DNA from: G039029935 sp039029935
Lineage (GTDB): Bacteria > Chloroflexota > Anaerolineae > Caldilineales > Caldilineaceae
DNA: 11,972 nt
Direction of reading: 5' to 3'
NCBI GenBank assembly: GCA_039029935.1
Contig: JBCCFC010000280.1
Span: forward strand, 1-11,972
The notes under the pieces were generated by a model, which was not told the origin of the DNA, did no database searches, and saw only the letters and a program-made list of their open reading frames with translations. Of the stretch, positions 1 to 7,468 are shown piece by piece; within the stretch, counting starts at the first letter, position 1, and every line of letters starts with the position of its first letter. A program made the translations under genes and the position numbers.

Positions 1-114
1 CACAGATTGATTATCTGTGACGCAGGTAGGCAACCTGCGATACTATCCTGTGTACTATGGATCAGTAACACAGATTGATTATCTGTGACGCAGGTAGGTA
101 ACCTGCGATACTAT
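1..114. repeat. Two direct copies of a 46-bp twin-hairpin repeat
   Basis: Copy 1 occupies 1-46 and copy 2 occupies 69-114, a 68-bp period with a 22-bp spacer. They differ at one base (C at 31, T at 99). Each copy holds two dyads back to back: CACAGAT, 5-nt loop, ATCTGTG, then one base, then CGCAGGT, 5-nt loop, ACCTGCG. Both stems are 7 bp with perfect pairing, and the single difference between copies lies in the loop of the second hairpin. Copy 1 begins at base 1, so the array may continue outside the window. It lies 22 bp downstream of the oxygenase stop codon. On the plus strand the last hairpin is followed, seven bases later, by six T residues, which is a poor match to an intrinsic terminator. 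It could be a REP-like or small non-autonomous element, or mRNA 3' end structure. No function is assigned. Confidence 0.85.
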
Positions 115-135
115 TTTTTACGTTCCAGTGAACAT

Positions 136-960
136 CTACGCCGACGGCGGACGCAACAACGGCTTTTGCGGATGCACAATCTGCCGCCGCTCTGGTGTCA
201 GGCGCGCCAGTAGCTCTTCCGACGCTGCATAGCCATGTCGAAAGTTACCCCACGACGGCCCATAGCGATAGACCATAATCCGTCGCTCGCCCTCATTAAC
301 ACGCTTGGCCGATCCATGCGAGATGCAGTCCACAAAGAGGATGGCATCCCCCGCGTCGAGATGCACCTCAATCGCCCCCTCGACATCATCCACCGAGGCA
401 TCGCCACCACGCATCTTATGTTTTTCAAAATCGGGGTGGTTAAAGTTGGCCTTATGACTGCCTGGCACAACCATTGTGGCCCCATCATCCGGACCAATGT
501 CGGTCAGTGCCATCAAAATGTTGATCTGCCCACAGTAAAAACGCCCATTATAATGGCGAAATTGGGTGCGCTTCTGCCTTGTATGACCACCGGAATGCAG
601 CCCAATCGCCTGCCCAGGGCCACGAAGATTGGCAAAGTTTTCATCAATAAAGAGCGGTCCGTGATTATAGTCAAAGGTCCCTTCCCCACCCACAAAATGC
701 TTCACCTTCTCAATCCAGTTTGGATGGTCAATCAAGCGTTCAAAGGGTTCACCACCCTCATAAATCTGCTGTAAGTTGACGCCGTCATTGTCCTGAAAGG
801 AATGGCCGTGAACATAGCCCACCCATTGCTCTTCCTCAATCGGTAACATGGCGTCGATGGCCGTATTACAAGCGGCCACCTCATCTGCACTCAGCGCATT
901 TTTCAGGACCAGATAGCCACGTAAGTCGAATAGATAGATTTCTCGATCTGTTGGTTTCAT
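136..960 (-). CDS. PhyH-family (phytanoyl-CoA dioxygenase-like) Fe/2OG oxygenase with atypical HSG metal motif
   Basis: A 274-residue protein, a usual length for soluble PhyH-family enzymes. The start at ATG 958-960 is chosen because AAGGAG sits seven bases upstream; a TTG 24 bases further upstream lacks such a site. Family signs are the double-stranded beta-helix core with the run ALTDIGPDDGATMVVPGSHK (about residues 151-170), which matches the conserved segment before the GSH loop, a distal histidine H215 in ISHGSAKR, and an arginine (R226 or R227) in ERRIMVYR suited to binding the 2-oxoglutarate carboxylate. The proximal motif reads H122-S123-G124 in LHSGGH, where classical members have HxD/E, so the carboxylate ligand of the 2-His-1-carboxylate triad is absent. 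The substrate is unknown. No signal peptide or membrane segment is visible, so it is probably cytoplasmic. It lies 131 bp downstream of the crotonase gene on the same strand. The family call is firm; activity and substrate are not. Confidence 0.88.
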   Translation of the reverse strand: MKPTDREIYLFDLRGYLVLKNALSADEVAACNTAIDAMLPIEEEQWVGYVHGHSFQDNDGVNLQQIYEGGEPFERLIDHPNWIEKVKHFVGGEGTFDYNHGPLFIDENFANLRGPGQAIGLHSGGHTRQKRTQFRHYNGRFYCGQINILMALTDIGPDDGATMVVPGSHKANFNHPDFEKHKMRGGDASVDDVEGAIEVHLDAGDAILFVDCISHGSAKRVNEGERRIMVYRYGPSWGNFRHGYAASEELLARLTPERRQIVHPQKPLLRPPSA

Positions 961-967
961 GATGTAT

Positions 968-973
968 CTCCTT
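968..973 (-). promoter_or_regulatory. Ribosome binding site of the PhyH-family gene
   Basis: AAGGAG on the minus strand, seven bases before ATG 958-960. It decides the start, making the in-frame TTG at 982-984 unlikely. Confidence 0.85.
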
Positions 974-1091
974 AGGAATGGCAATTAAATAACGTACCCA
1001 TTTAGATTAGAGCCGCACGGGGCGTGCTCACTGAACGTGTGTAAGTTGAATAATCGCTATTCCTTATTTGTATTGGTATCCTGTATGTGAT

Positions 1092-1919
1092 CTACCGTTT
1101 CACTGTCCTCGCGACATACGCATCCAACACATCACGAAACGCCGGATCACTGGTCACACCCAACAGCGTGTCGCCGTCAGCAAAGATATTGCCACCGGAG
1201 GCCATTTCGCTGGCAGCGGCGTTGACATGCTCTTTGGTGATGAAGGTGGGGACGCTGGGTTTACTGGCGAGTAACTCTCCCAATTCGTTGACAGCAGCGG
1301 GTAGCTCATCCAGCGTCAGCACTTGGTTGATAAAGCCCCAGCCCAATGCCTCTTCTGGTGTGAAACGACGACAGGTGATGACCAACTCTTTGGTGCGTAG
1401 TGGTCCAAGTTCACGAACTAATACAGGAATGCCACCCCACGCCAGCGGGATGCCCAGGTCTACTTCGGGAATAATAAAGGCGGTCCCCTCGGCGACTAAA
1501 CGGAAATCACAGGAGGCCATGAGGACCAAGCCACCACCGATGGCATAGCCCTGAACCTGCGCAATCGTCAACGCACGCATGTTGCTGATGGCTTCGCTCA
1601 TGCGGTAGCCAAGCTGTGCCATCTCACGCCGCTTCACCCACTGCGCTGCCTCATCCAACCCCGCCATATCTTCTGGCTTTAGCGTTGCATCCGGCCCCGT
1701 CAACACTGTTGGCTCCTTGAGGTCCGCCCCCACAGAGAAGGCGCGCCCCTCCCCGCGAATGATGACCACCTGCACGTTGAGTTGCTGGTTAAACCACGCG
1801 GCGGCTTCGGCCAACTCGCGCAGTAGTGTGGGACCCAACGCATTGAGACGGTCCGGACGGTTGAGGGTCAGATAGCCGATCTTGCCCTCGATTGATACGG
1901 TTAATGCTTGAAAATTCAT
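1092..1919 (-). CDS. Enoyl-CoA hydratase/isomerase (crotonase) family protein
   Basis: A 275-residue crotonase-fold enzyme, close to the family's usual 255-275. ATG 1917-1919 is preceded by AGGAG at a six-base spacing. The oxyanion-hole segments are present: AFSVGADL (residues 60-67) and QGYAIGGGL (123-131), which bind the acyl-CoA thioester carbonyl. Two glutamates fall where the catalytic pair of mitochondrial enoyl-CoA hydratase lies: E152 in PEVDLG and E178 in RTKELV. Retention of both supports hydration of a 2-enoyl-CoA, as in beta-oxidation or a related CoA pathway, over a purely isomerase or hydrolase role, although crotonases are functionally diverse and the substrate cannot be read from sequence. 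It starts 39 nt after the stop of the WD40 giant gene on the same strand, with no clear terminator between them, so cotranscription is possible. No beta-oxidation partner such as a dehydrogenase or thiolase is seen here. Confidence 0.93.
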   Translation of the reverse strand: MNFQALTVSIEGKIGYLTLNRPDRLNALGPTLLRELAEAAAWFNQQLNVQVVIIRGEGRAFSVGADLKEPTVLTGPDATLKPEDMAGLDEAAQWVKRREMAQLGYRMSEAISNMRALTIAQVQGYAIGGGLVLMASCDFRLVAEGTAFIIPEVDLGIPLAWGGIPVLVRELGPLRTKELVITCRRFTPEEALGWGFINQVLTLDELPAAVNELGELLASKPSVPTFITKEHVNAAASEMASGGNIFADGDTLLGVTSDPAFRDVLDAYVARTVKR

Positions 1920-1925
1920 GGTCTT

Positions 1926-1930
1926 CTCCT
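1926..1930 (-). promoter_or_regulatory. Ribosome binding site of the crotonase gene
   Basis: AGGAG within AAAAGGAG on the minus strand, six bases before ATG 1917-1919. It lies inside the 39-nt gap after the upstream gene. Confidence 0.85.
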
Positions 1931-1958
1931 TTTGTAGAATAATTGCAAAATAAACCTC

Positions 1959-4900
1959 TTATTGCTCCTTGCCTACACGAGCCCATCGAATGGCCTCCTG
2001 CGCAGGCTCAAAATCAAAGAGACATGGAAGGGTAAGTGCCTCTTTATCCAAATGCGCAGTCATGGCGAGTGCCTCTTCAAACTTTGGCATCGCGTTCAAA
2101 ATGTCGCCTGCACGTGCCAGCGCACGACCTTCCTTTATCAACATATAAGCCCGCGCCTCGGCCATCAGCGGCTTTAAGCGAGTCTGGTCAGGCAACATCA
2201 CATCTTTGCCGATACCAAACCGTTGTCGCTCTTTGCTCGTCAAAATAGGCGCAGGTCGCAAAATCTGTGCAACACATCTCAATAGCATGGATTGCGGTGT
2301 TTCCCATATCCGTATTGTGTTGTCATTACTGCCTGATACGATATGTGTCCCATCAGGGCTGTACGATACTGAGTTTACCTCTTTTGAATGTCCATCGAAC
2401 TGCGTCACTTGTTTCCTGCTAACAACCTCCCATATCCTTATAGTATGATCACTACTCCCAGAGATGATATATATACCATCGGGGCTGTATGACGCTGAGT
2501 TCACCTCTTTTGAATGTCCATTGAGTTGCGTCACTTGCTTCCCGCTGGCAACCTCCCATATCCGCACTGTGGCATCTGCACCACCGGAGACAATGGACAG
2601 TCCATTTGGGCTATAGGATACGGACAATACAAAATCTGAATGTCCATGAAGTTGCTTTACCTGCTGCCCACTGGCAACCGCCCATATCCGGACAGAGTTG
2701 TCATGACTGCCAGAGACGATATGTGTTCCATCTGGGCTATAGGACACAGCGTTTACCACGTCTGAATGCCCATAAAATTGCGCGACTTGCTGCCCACTGG
2801 TAACGTCCCAAATTCGTATTGCGGTATCATCACCAGTAGAAGCAATATGTCTTCCGTCTGGACTATAGGACACCGCGTTTACTAAGCCTGTATGTCCATC
2901 AAACTGGGTCACTTGCTCCCCATTTGCAGCCTTCCATATCCGTATTGTGTTATCATTACTGCCTGACGTAATATATTTTCCGTCTGAGCCATATGACACA
3001 GACAATACCCGATTTGAATGCCCATTCAATTGTGTCATCTGCTGCCCACTGGTCACATCCCATATCCGCACTGTGTTGTCTAAACTCCCAGAGACGACAT
3101 GAATCCCATCTGGACTATACGACACCGAGTGTGTTGGATTGCCGCCAAATTGCGCCACCTGCTCCCTACTGGCAATATTCCATATTCGTATTGTGGTGTC
3201 TCTACTTGTTGAGACGATATGAGTGCCATCTGGACTATATGATAGCGACCCTATCCCATCTAAATGCCCATCAAGTTGCGCTACCTGCTGCCCACTGGTC
3301 ACATCCCATATTCGTATTGTCTTATCAAAACTACCAGAGGCGATATGTGTTCCATCTAAGCTATAAGATACTGAAGTGACACCACTCATGTGTCCATCTA
3401 GCTGCGCCACCTGCTCCCCACTGGCAATATCCCAGATTCGGACTGTATTATCAAAACTGCCGGAGACAACGTGCGTCTCACCAGGGCTGAACAACACCGC
3501 GTTTATTGAGCTTGAATGTCCCTCGAATCGCGCCACTTGCTTCCCGCTGGCAACCTCCCATATCCGTACTGTCTTGTCAGAACTCCCAGAGACGACGTGT
3601 GTTCCAGATGGACTGTACGCCACTGACTCTATCCACGCCGAATGCCCATCAAATTGTACGACTTGTTTTCCACTGGCAACCTCCCATATCCGCACTGTAC
3701 CATCATCACTGCCAGATACGACATGCCTTCCATTGGGGCTATATGACACTGAGTTTACCGTACCTAAATGCTCATTGAGTTGCGCTATCTGTTCTCCACT
3801 GGCAACTTCCCATATACATACGGTGTTGTCATAACTCCCAGAAACGATATGTGTGCCATCTAAACTATATGATACTGAGACGATAACATCTGAATGTCCA
3901 TCAAACTGCGCCACTTGCTCCCTGCTTGCAACCTCCCATATCCGAACTTTTTTATCTCGTCCTCCAGAAACGAGATGTAGCCCATCTGGACTATAGGACA
4001 CCGAAAGTATCCTGTCTATAGACCGCTTGAAGTTCGTTGCTTTTGTTTGGTTGGGATCATTTAATATGTATTCTGTTTTGTTGTCATCTAAAAACTTTTT
4101 AGGTATGTTTTTTGTATCATGAGATTTTATCCCCATCTCACTTGTATGCGCCTCCAATGATGCTATTGGCTCCCTGTTCGCAATATCCCAGATTTGTATT
4201 GTGTTGTCATAACTTCCAGTGACGATATATCTTCTGTCGGGACTGTATGACACTGACGAAACATACCCTGAATGTCCATCAAATCGTGATACTTGCTGTC
4301 CGCTAGAAACATCCCATATGCGCACAGTTTTGTCTGCACTGCTCGAGATGATATGCACTCCGTCGGGACTGTAGGACACGGACAATACCCAAGCTGAATG
4401 CCCACTTAATTCCATCACTTGCTTCTTACCCGCAATATGCCATATACGCACGGTTTGGTCCGCACTGCCAGAGACGATGTGTGTACCATCGGGGCTGTAC
4501 CCAACAGCCCTTACCCAATTTGAATGTCCGTTGAACTGCATCACCTGCTTTCCACTGGCAACGGACCAGATCCGTACTGTATTGTCATGACTGCCAGAGA
4601 CGATATGTGTGCCATCGGGGCTGTAGGATGCTGAGTTTATCCAGTTTGAATGACCATCGAATTTCATCACTTGCTGCCCACTCGCAACCTCCCATACTCG
4701 TACAGTGCTATCTTTACTGCCAGAGACGATATGGGTCTCATCTGGACTATACGCTACCGAGACTACTTCATCTGAATGCCCATCAAATTGCGCTACTTGT
4801 TCTCCACTAGAAACATTCCACATGCGCACAGTTTGGTCAGCACTCGCGGAGACGATATGAGTACCATCCCGGCTATAGGATATAGCGTATACTTGGCCTG

Positions 4901-7400
4901 CATGTCCAAATAGAAGCGAGATAGGGGTTAGGTCGTCAGCTCGCCAGATGCGAATGGTCCCATCCGCACCCGCTGACGCGATTGTCTGCCCATCTGGGTG
5001 ATAGGCTACACTCCATACGGTCCCTTGATGGTGTAGATTGGCCGAAAAAATTGACTGTCGAGAGATAAATGGATGACCCTCTAAGGCTATACGCAGTACA
5101 CGACTCGTGTTGGCATTCAGGTTAGCCATCACCGCGTCACGGGCGAGGATAAGCGGTAGATCGCTCTGATCTTTCTCGACCTGAACCAACAGTTGACTTT
5201 GGCTTGCCAGATTTTGCGCCTCAAGCATCAGTCGTTGTTGTTTACGTTCCTGCTCCCGTTGGATCTGGGCGAGCCGACTGGCTTCGAGCAATCGTTGCTC
5301 CAATGGGGTTAGATGACGTGTTCCCTTTAATCCCGATTCCACAAGTCGCAAATCGGTTTCATCGAGCGGATTGCCTTCGGTTGGGTGTCCTTGCTTATCC
5401 ATCCACTCAACGATTCTGCTATCTAAGATACGTCGGGCGCGCTGACCGGGTCTATCAGATTCATCATATTGTTGCCGGGTCAGTGGTGCTAAAGCGTCAT
5501 GCACCAGACGAGAGGATTTGGGTTGGTCTGCTTGCTGTTTGACGGGGTTGAAGAGCAGGTATAACTCCTCACATTTTTGCACCAAGGGGGGAATGTCTCT
5601 CTCAAGATGACGGTACATCTCTAGGAGTTCAGCTTCCGTGTGATAATCCACCGTGCCTTGGGGCGTCGTATGTGCCGCCAACACATCCAACACCAAGCCG
5701 GAGTCCACAATCTCGGCGCACCATTGATGGAGTGTATCTAGCTGCTGATTGAGAAAATCGCGTAGCAGCAATCCCTCGCGTTTGAGCGATTGGTAGAGGG
5801 CAATATCAAAATGAGGCTGATCAAGATTGATTCGTTCGGCCTCGGCCCACATCTTGGTCAGTAAAATCTGGAGCGTTGGGGCAATCGGAGAATCAGGGTC
5901 TTCGAGCATATCATCGGCAATGATTTCGGCCAACCCAGGTTCGATGGTGAGACGATAGTGCGTTTGCAAGCGCGTCGACCTCACCACACCTGTCACCGCC
6001 TCGATGATGTCCGCACGGTTCAAGCGTGAGAGAAAGAGCTTGGTGCGCTGGAGCCGCTGTGTTTTTATCGCATCCTCGATATCTGCCAACCACTCTTTGC
6101 GAAAGCCGAGGATGAGCTTGCCTTGGGGACGGTAAGAGCGATGGGCAAAGAGTGCGCTTAGTACAGTCAGGAAGTCGGCCAGTTCATGGGGGTGTTGGCG
6201 GTTGGGGCGTGTAAAGGTTTCCTCTACTTGGTCCAGAATGATGACCAGTGGTTGGATATTGGTTCTATCTGATGTTTGCTCAAGCTCGTGCCACCGATTT
6301 GTGATTGTTTCTGGGTCCACTACATCGGGTGTCGGCTCACCATCCCACAGCACCTGTGCCAGTGTCCCTGTCAACCCTAGATTTTGTTCACGCCGTACAT
6401 AGTGGATGGCCTGCTGCTGTAACCGAGGTCGTAAACCCGCTGCCAACATGGACGATTTACCCACACCCGATTCGCCATAAAAGAGGATGAGCGGTGCGCT
6501 GTGGGGTGTCGTTACCAAATCATAAAGAATGCGGATTTGATGCCCACGCCCAAAGAAGATTTCAGCATCTTGCTCGGTGAAGAAGTTGAGGTGACGAAAG
6601 GGACTTTCCGGTAAGTCATGTTCTGGCAAGGACGGCAACCCAAAGAGCGGTTCCTTGGCCGCGTCTGCCAGACTCCACTCACTGACTTGTTCGGCACCAG
6701 GATTGATGGTCAAACTCCACGGCCAATGATAGAACTCGGTCATCGCCACGCCCGCATCATCCTCAAAATAGGCGTCACGAACACTGCCCCCACCCACAGT
6801 GTCCTTGCCCACCAGTGCCTGTACCAACCCTTCGGCCTCATTGAAGGCTTTTTGGAGATTAGCCCCACTGGTTAACGACTGATAGAAGTGAGTCGCCAGT
6901 ACGGTCGCAACATCATCACGGATAGCTTGGCTGGTCGCAATCACGGCAGGTACGTTGGCATTGAGTAGCTCTTGCACCTGTGGTTGGGTGGAGCAAGCGT
7001 TCAGAAAGACCAACTGAAGGCCGCTCTGCTCACCGAGAAATGTCGCCAGGCCGCGCCCATCAATCATGGTTGTGCCACGGTTGTCACCCATATCAGTGCG
7101 TTTATCCCCACCAGAGTCTTCGAGCAACAGCATAAAGTTTTGGGCATGACCTGCATAGTGAAAAATGGCGATGCGGTTGCGGTACTCTTGAAAGACCTCG
7201 ACAATCTCTGTCAATCCGGCATAGGGCTTGATGACCAGTGTACACAGCTTGTTTACTTCAGCCTGCCGGATGACCGTTTCCAGTTGACGCACCTCTTCAC
7301 CCAAGTTGTGCAAGAATCCCTGTGTCCCTGCCATTGGGTTGGCAAAGGCCAGAAAAATAACTGGTTTTGTATCTTTGTTTTGATTGGCTTGGATTGACAA
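1959..7400 (-). CDS. CHAT protease - nSTAND NTPase - WD40 giant protein (paralogue A)
   Basis: A multidomain STAND-type protein; residues below are numbered from an in-frame TTG at 7425-7427 (1822 codons). The preferred start is TTG 7398-7400 (residue 10), because AAAGGGG lies eight bases upstream. No ATG precedes the CHAT fold. Residues about 20-210 form a CHAT caspase-like peptidase, with histidine in FHYAGHAQ (H94) and cysteine in FLNACSTQ (C145). PFRHLNFFTEQDAEIFFGR (277-295) is typical of the start of nSTAND1 NTPases. Walker A is GESGVGKSS (318-326) and Walker B is LVIILDQVEE (394-403). Next come the ATPase helical region, LVHDALA (641-647) of a winged-helix-like part, and a glutamine- and glutamate-rich coiled coil (about 708-750). 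WD40 units span 799-1720, followed by a tail with a TPR-like helix pair (about 1764-1790). By family analogy, ligand binding on the propellers would trigger NTP-dependent oligomerisation and CHAT proteolysis of an unknown target. No membrane segment is seen. It follows paralogue B by 51 nt, so the two probably form an operon. Confidence 0.93.
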   Translation of the reverse strand: MSIQANQNKDTKPVIFLAFANPMAGTQGFLHNLGEEVRQLETVIRQAEVNKLCTLVIKPYAGLTEIVEVFQEYRNRIAIFHYAGHAQNFMLLLEDSGGDKRTDMGDNRGTTMIDGRGLATFLGEQSGLQLVFLNACSTQPQVQELLNANVPAVIATSQAIRDDVATVLATHFYQSLTSGANLQKAFNEAEGLVQALVGKDTVGGGSVRDAYFEDDAGVAMTEFYHWPWSLTINPGAEQVSEWSLADAAKEPLFGLPSLPEHDLPESPFRHLNFFTEQDAEIFFGRGHQIRILYDLVTTPHSAPLILFYGESGVGKSSMLAAGLRPRLQQQAIHYVRREQNLGLTGTLAQVLWDGEPTPDVVDPETITNRWHELEQTSDRTNIQPLVIILDQVEETFTRPNRQHPHELADFLTVLSALFAHRSYRPQGKLILGFRKEWLADIEDAIKTQRLQRTKLFLSRLNRADIIEAVTGVVRSTRLQTHYRLTIEPGLAEIIADDMLEDPDSPIAPTLQILLTKMWAEAERINLDQPHFDIALYQSLKREGLLLRDFLNQQLDTLHQWCAEIVDSGLVLDVLAAHTTPQGTVDYHTEAELLEMYRHLERDIPPLVQKCEELYLLFNPVKQQADQPKSSRLVHDALAPLTRQQYDESDRPGQRARRILDSRIVEWMDKQGHPTEGNPLDETDLRLVESGLKGTRHLTPLEQRLLEASRLAQIQREQERKQQRLMLEAQNLASQSQLLVQVEKDQSDLPLILARDAVMANLNANTSRVLRIALEGHPFISRQSIFSANLHHQGTVWSVAYHPDGQTIASAGADGTIRIWRADDLTPISLLFGHAGQVYAISYSRDGTHIVSASADQTVRMWNVSSGEQVAQFDGHSDEVVSVAYSPDETHIVSGSKDSTVRVWEVASGQQVMKFDGHSNWINSASYSPDGTHIVSGSHDNTVRIWSVASGKQVMQFNGHSNWVRAVGYSPDGTHIVSGSADQTVRIWHIAGKKQVMELSGHSAWVLSVSYSPDGVHIISSSADKTVRIWDVSSGQQVSRFDGHSGYVSSVSYSPDRRYIVTGSYDNTIQIWDIANREPIASLEAHTSEMGIKSHDTKNIPKKFLDDNKTEYILNDPNQTKATNFKRSIDRILSVSYSPDGLHLVSGGRDKKVRIWEVASREQVAQFDGHSDVIVSVSYSLDGTHIVSGSYDNTVCIWEVASGEQIAQLNEHLGTVNSVSYSPNGRHVVSGSDDGTVRIWEVASGKQVVQFDGHSAWIESVAYSPSGTHVVSGSSDKTVRIWEVASGKQVARFEGHSSSINAVLFSPGETHVVSGSFDNTVRIWDIASGEQVAQLDGHMSGVTSVSYSLDGTHIASGSFDKTIRIWDVTSGQQVAQLDGHLDGIGSLSYSPDGTHIVSTSRDTTIRIWNIASREQVAQFGGNPTHSVSYSPDGIHVVSGSLDNTVRIWDVTSGQQMTQLNGHSNRVLSVSYGSDGKYITSGSNDNTIRIWKAANGEQVTQFDGHTGLVNAVSYSPDGRHIASTGDDTAIRIWDVTSGQQVAQFYGHSDVVNAVSYSPDGTHIVSGSHDNSVRIWAVASGQQVKQLHGHSDFVLSVSYSPNGLSIVSGGADATVRIWEVASGKQVTQLNGHSKEVNSASYSPDGIYIISGSSDHTIRIWEVVSRKQVTQFDGHSKEVNSVSYSPDGTHIVSGSNDNTIRIWETPQSMLLRCVAQILRPAPILTSKERQRFGIGKDVMLPDQTRLKPLMAEARAYMLIKEGRALARAGDILNAMPKFEEALAMTAHLDKEALTLPCLFDFEPAQEAIRWARVGKEQ
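2268..5033 (-). repeat. WD40 array of paralogue A: 22 units of 42 codons
   Basis: The unit reads approximately GHSxxVxSVSYSPDG, THIVS, GSxDxTVRIW, then xVASGxQVxQFD. Counting every residue to the end of the protein gives units 1-7 (nt 4152-5033), a decayed unit 8 (4026-4151), units 9-15 (3144-4025) and units 16-22 (2268-3143). All are 42 codons except unit 16, which is 40. Units 1-7, 9-15 and 16-22 are best read as three seven-bladed propellers. The 126-bp DNA periodicity also produces many antisense open frames, which are not genes. Confidence 0.9.
4026..4151 (-). repeat. Decayed WD40 unit 8 of paralogue A (AT-rich)
   Basis: Residues 1093-1134 of A separate units 7 and 9 and are exactly one unit long (42). 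The start AHTSEM aligns with GHSxxV, and DDNKTEYIL aligns weakly with SxDNTVRIW, but the SPDG turn, the key Trp and the Asp are lost. The DNA is visibly richer in A and T than the flanking units. It could be a degenerate blade kept as a linker between two propellers, or an unrelated insertion that happens to be 42 codons long. Confidence 0.6.
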
Positions 7401-7408
7401 TGAATTGA

Positions 7409-7415
7409 CCCCTTT
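7409..7415 (-). promoter_or_regulatory. Ribosome binding site supporting a TTG start for paralogue A
   Basis: AAAGGGG on the minus strand, eight bases before TTG 7398-7400. The alternative TTG at 7425-7427 has no purine-rich site upstream. The site lies in the short gap after the paralogue B stop codon. Confidence 0.6.
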
Positions 7416-7448
7416 CTTATCAAACAATGCTATTGACGACCACTACCT

Positions 7449-7468
7449 ACACTAGCCCACACTAGCCC
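7449..7468. repeat. 10-bp tandem duplication at the 3' end of paralogue B
   Basis: ACACTAGCCC occurs twice in tandem (7449-7458 and 7459-7468). Paralogue A has a single equivalent (ACACGAGCCC). The extra copy shifts the frame so that B ends RWASVG and stops. With one copy it would read RWASVGSGRQ and stop at 7430-7432, matching the RWARVGKEQ end of A. Confidence 0.8.

Noticed and set aside
1..114. CRISPR array
   Set aside because: There are only two copies of 46 bp around a 22-bp spacer, each with two internal dyads, and no cas gene nearby.
961..984. TTG at 982-984 as the start of the PhyH-family gene
   Set aside because: The ATG at 958-960 has a strong AAGGAG seven bases upstream. The TTG reading would translate that site.
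961..1091. Hairpin GCACG-GGG-CGTGC at 1015-1027 as a terminator or attenuator
   Set aside because: The stem is only 5 bp and no T tract follows on either strand. An AT-only 5-bp stem at 1048-1062 is weaker still.
4026..4151. Mobile-element insertion in A
   Set aside because: No terminal inverted repeats or target duplication are visible, and the length equals one WD40 unit.
2268..5033. Plus-strand and alternative-frame open frames across the A WD40 array
   Set aside because: They are repetitive antisense readings of the 126-bp units, with recurring LPETTC- or SGLYDT-like peptides and no ribosome binding sites.
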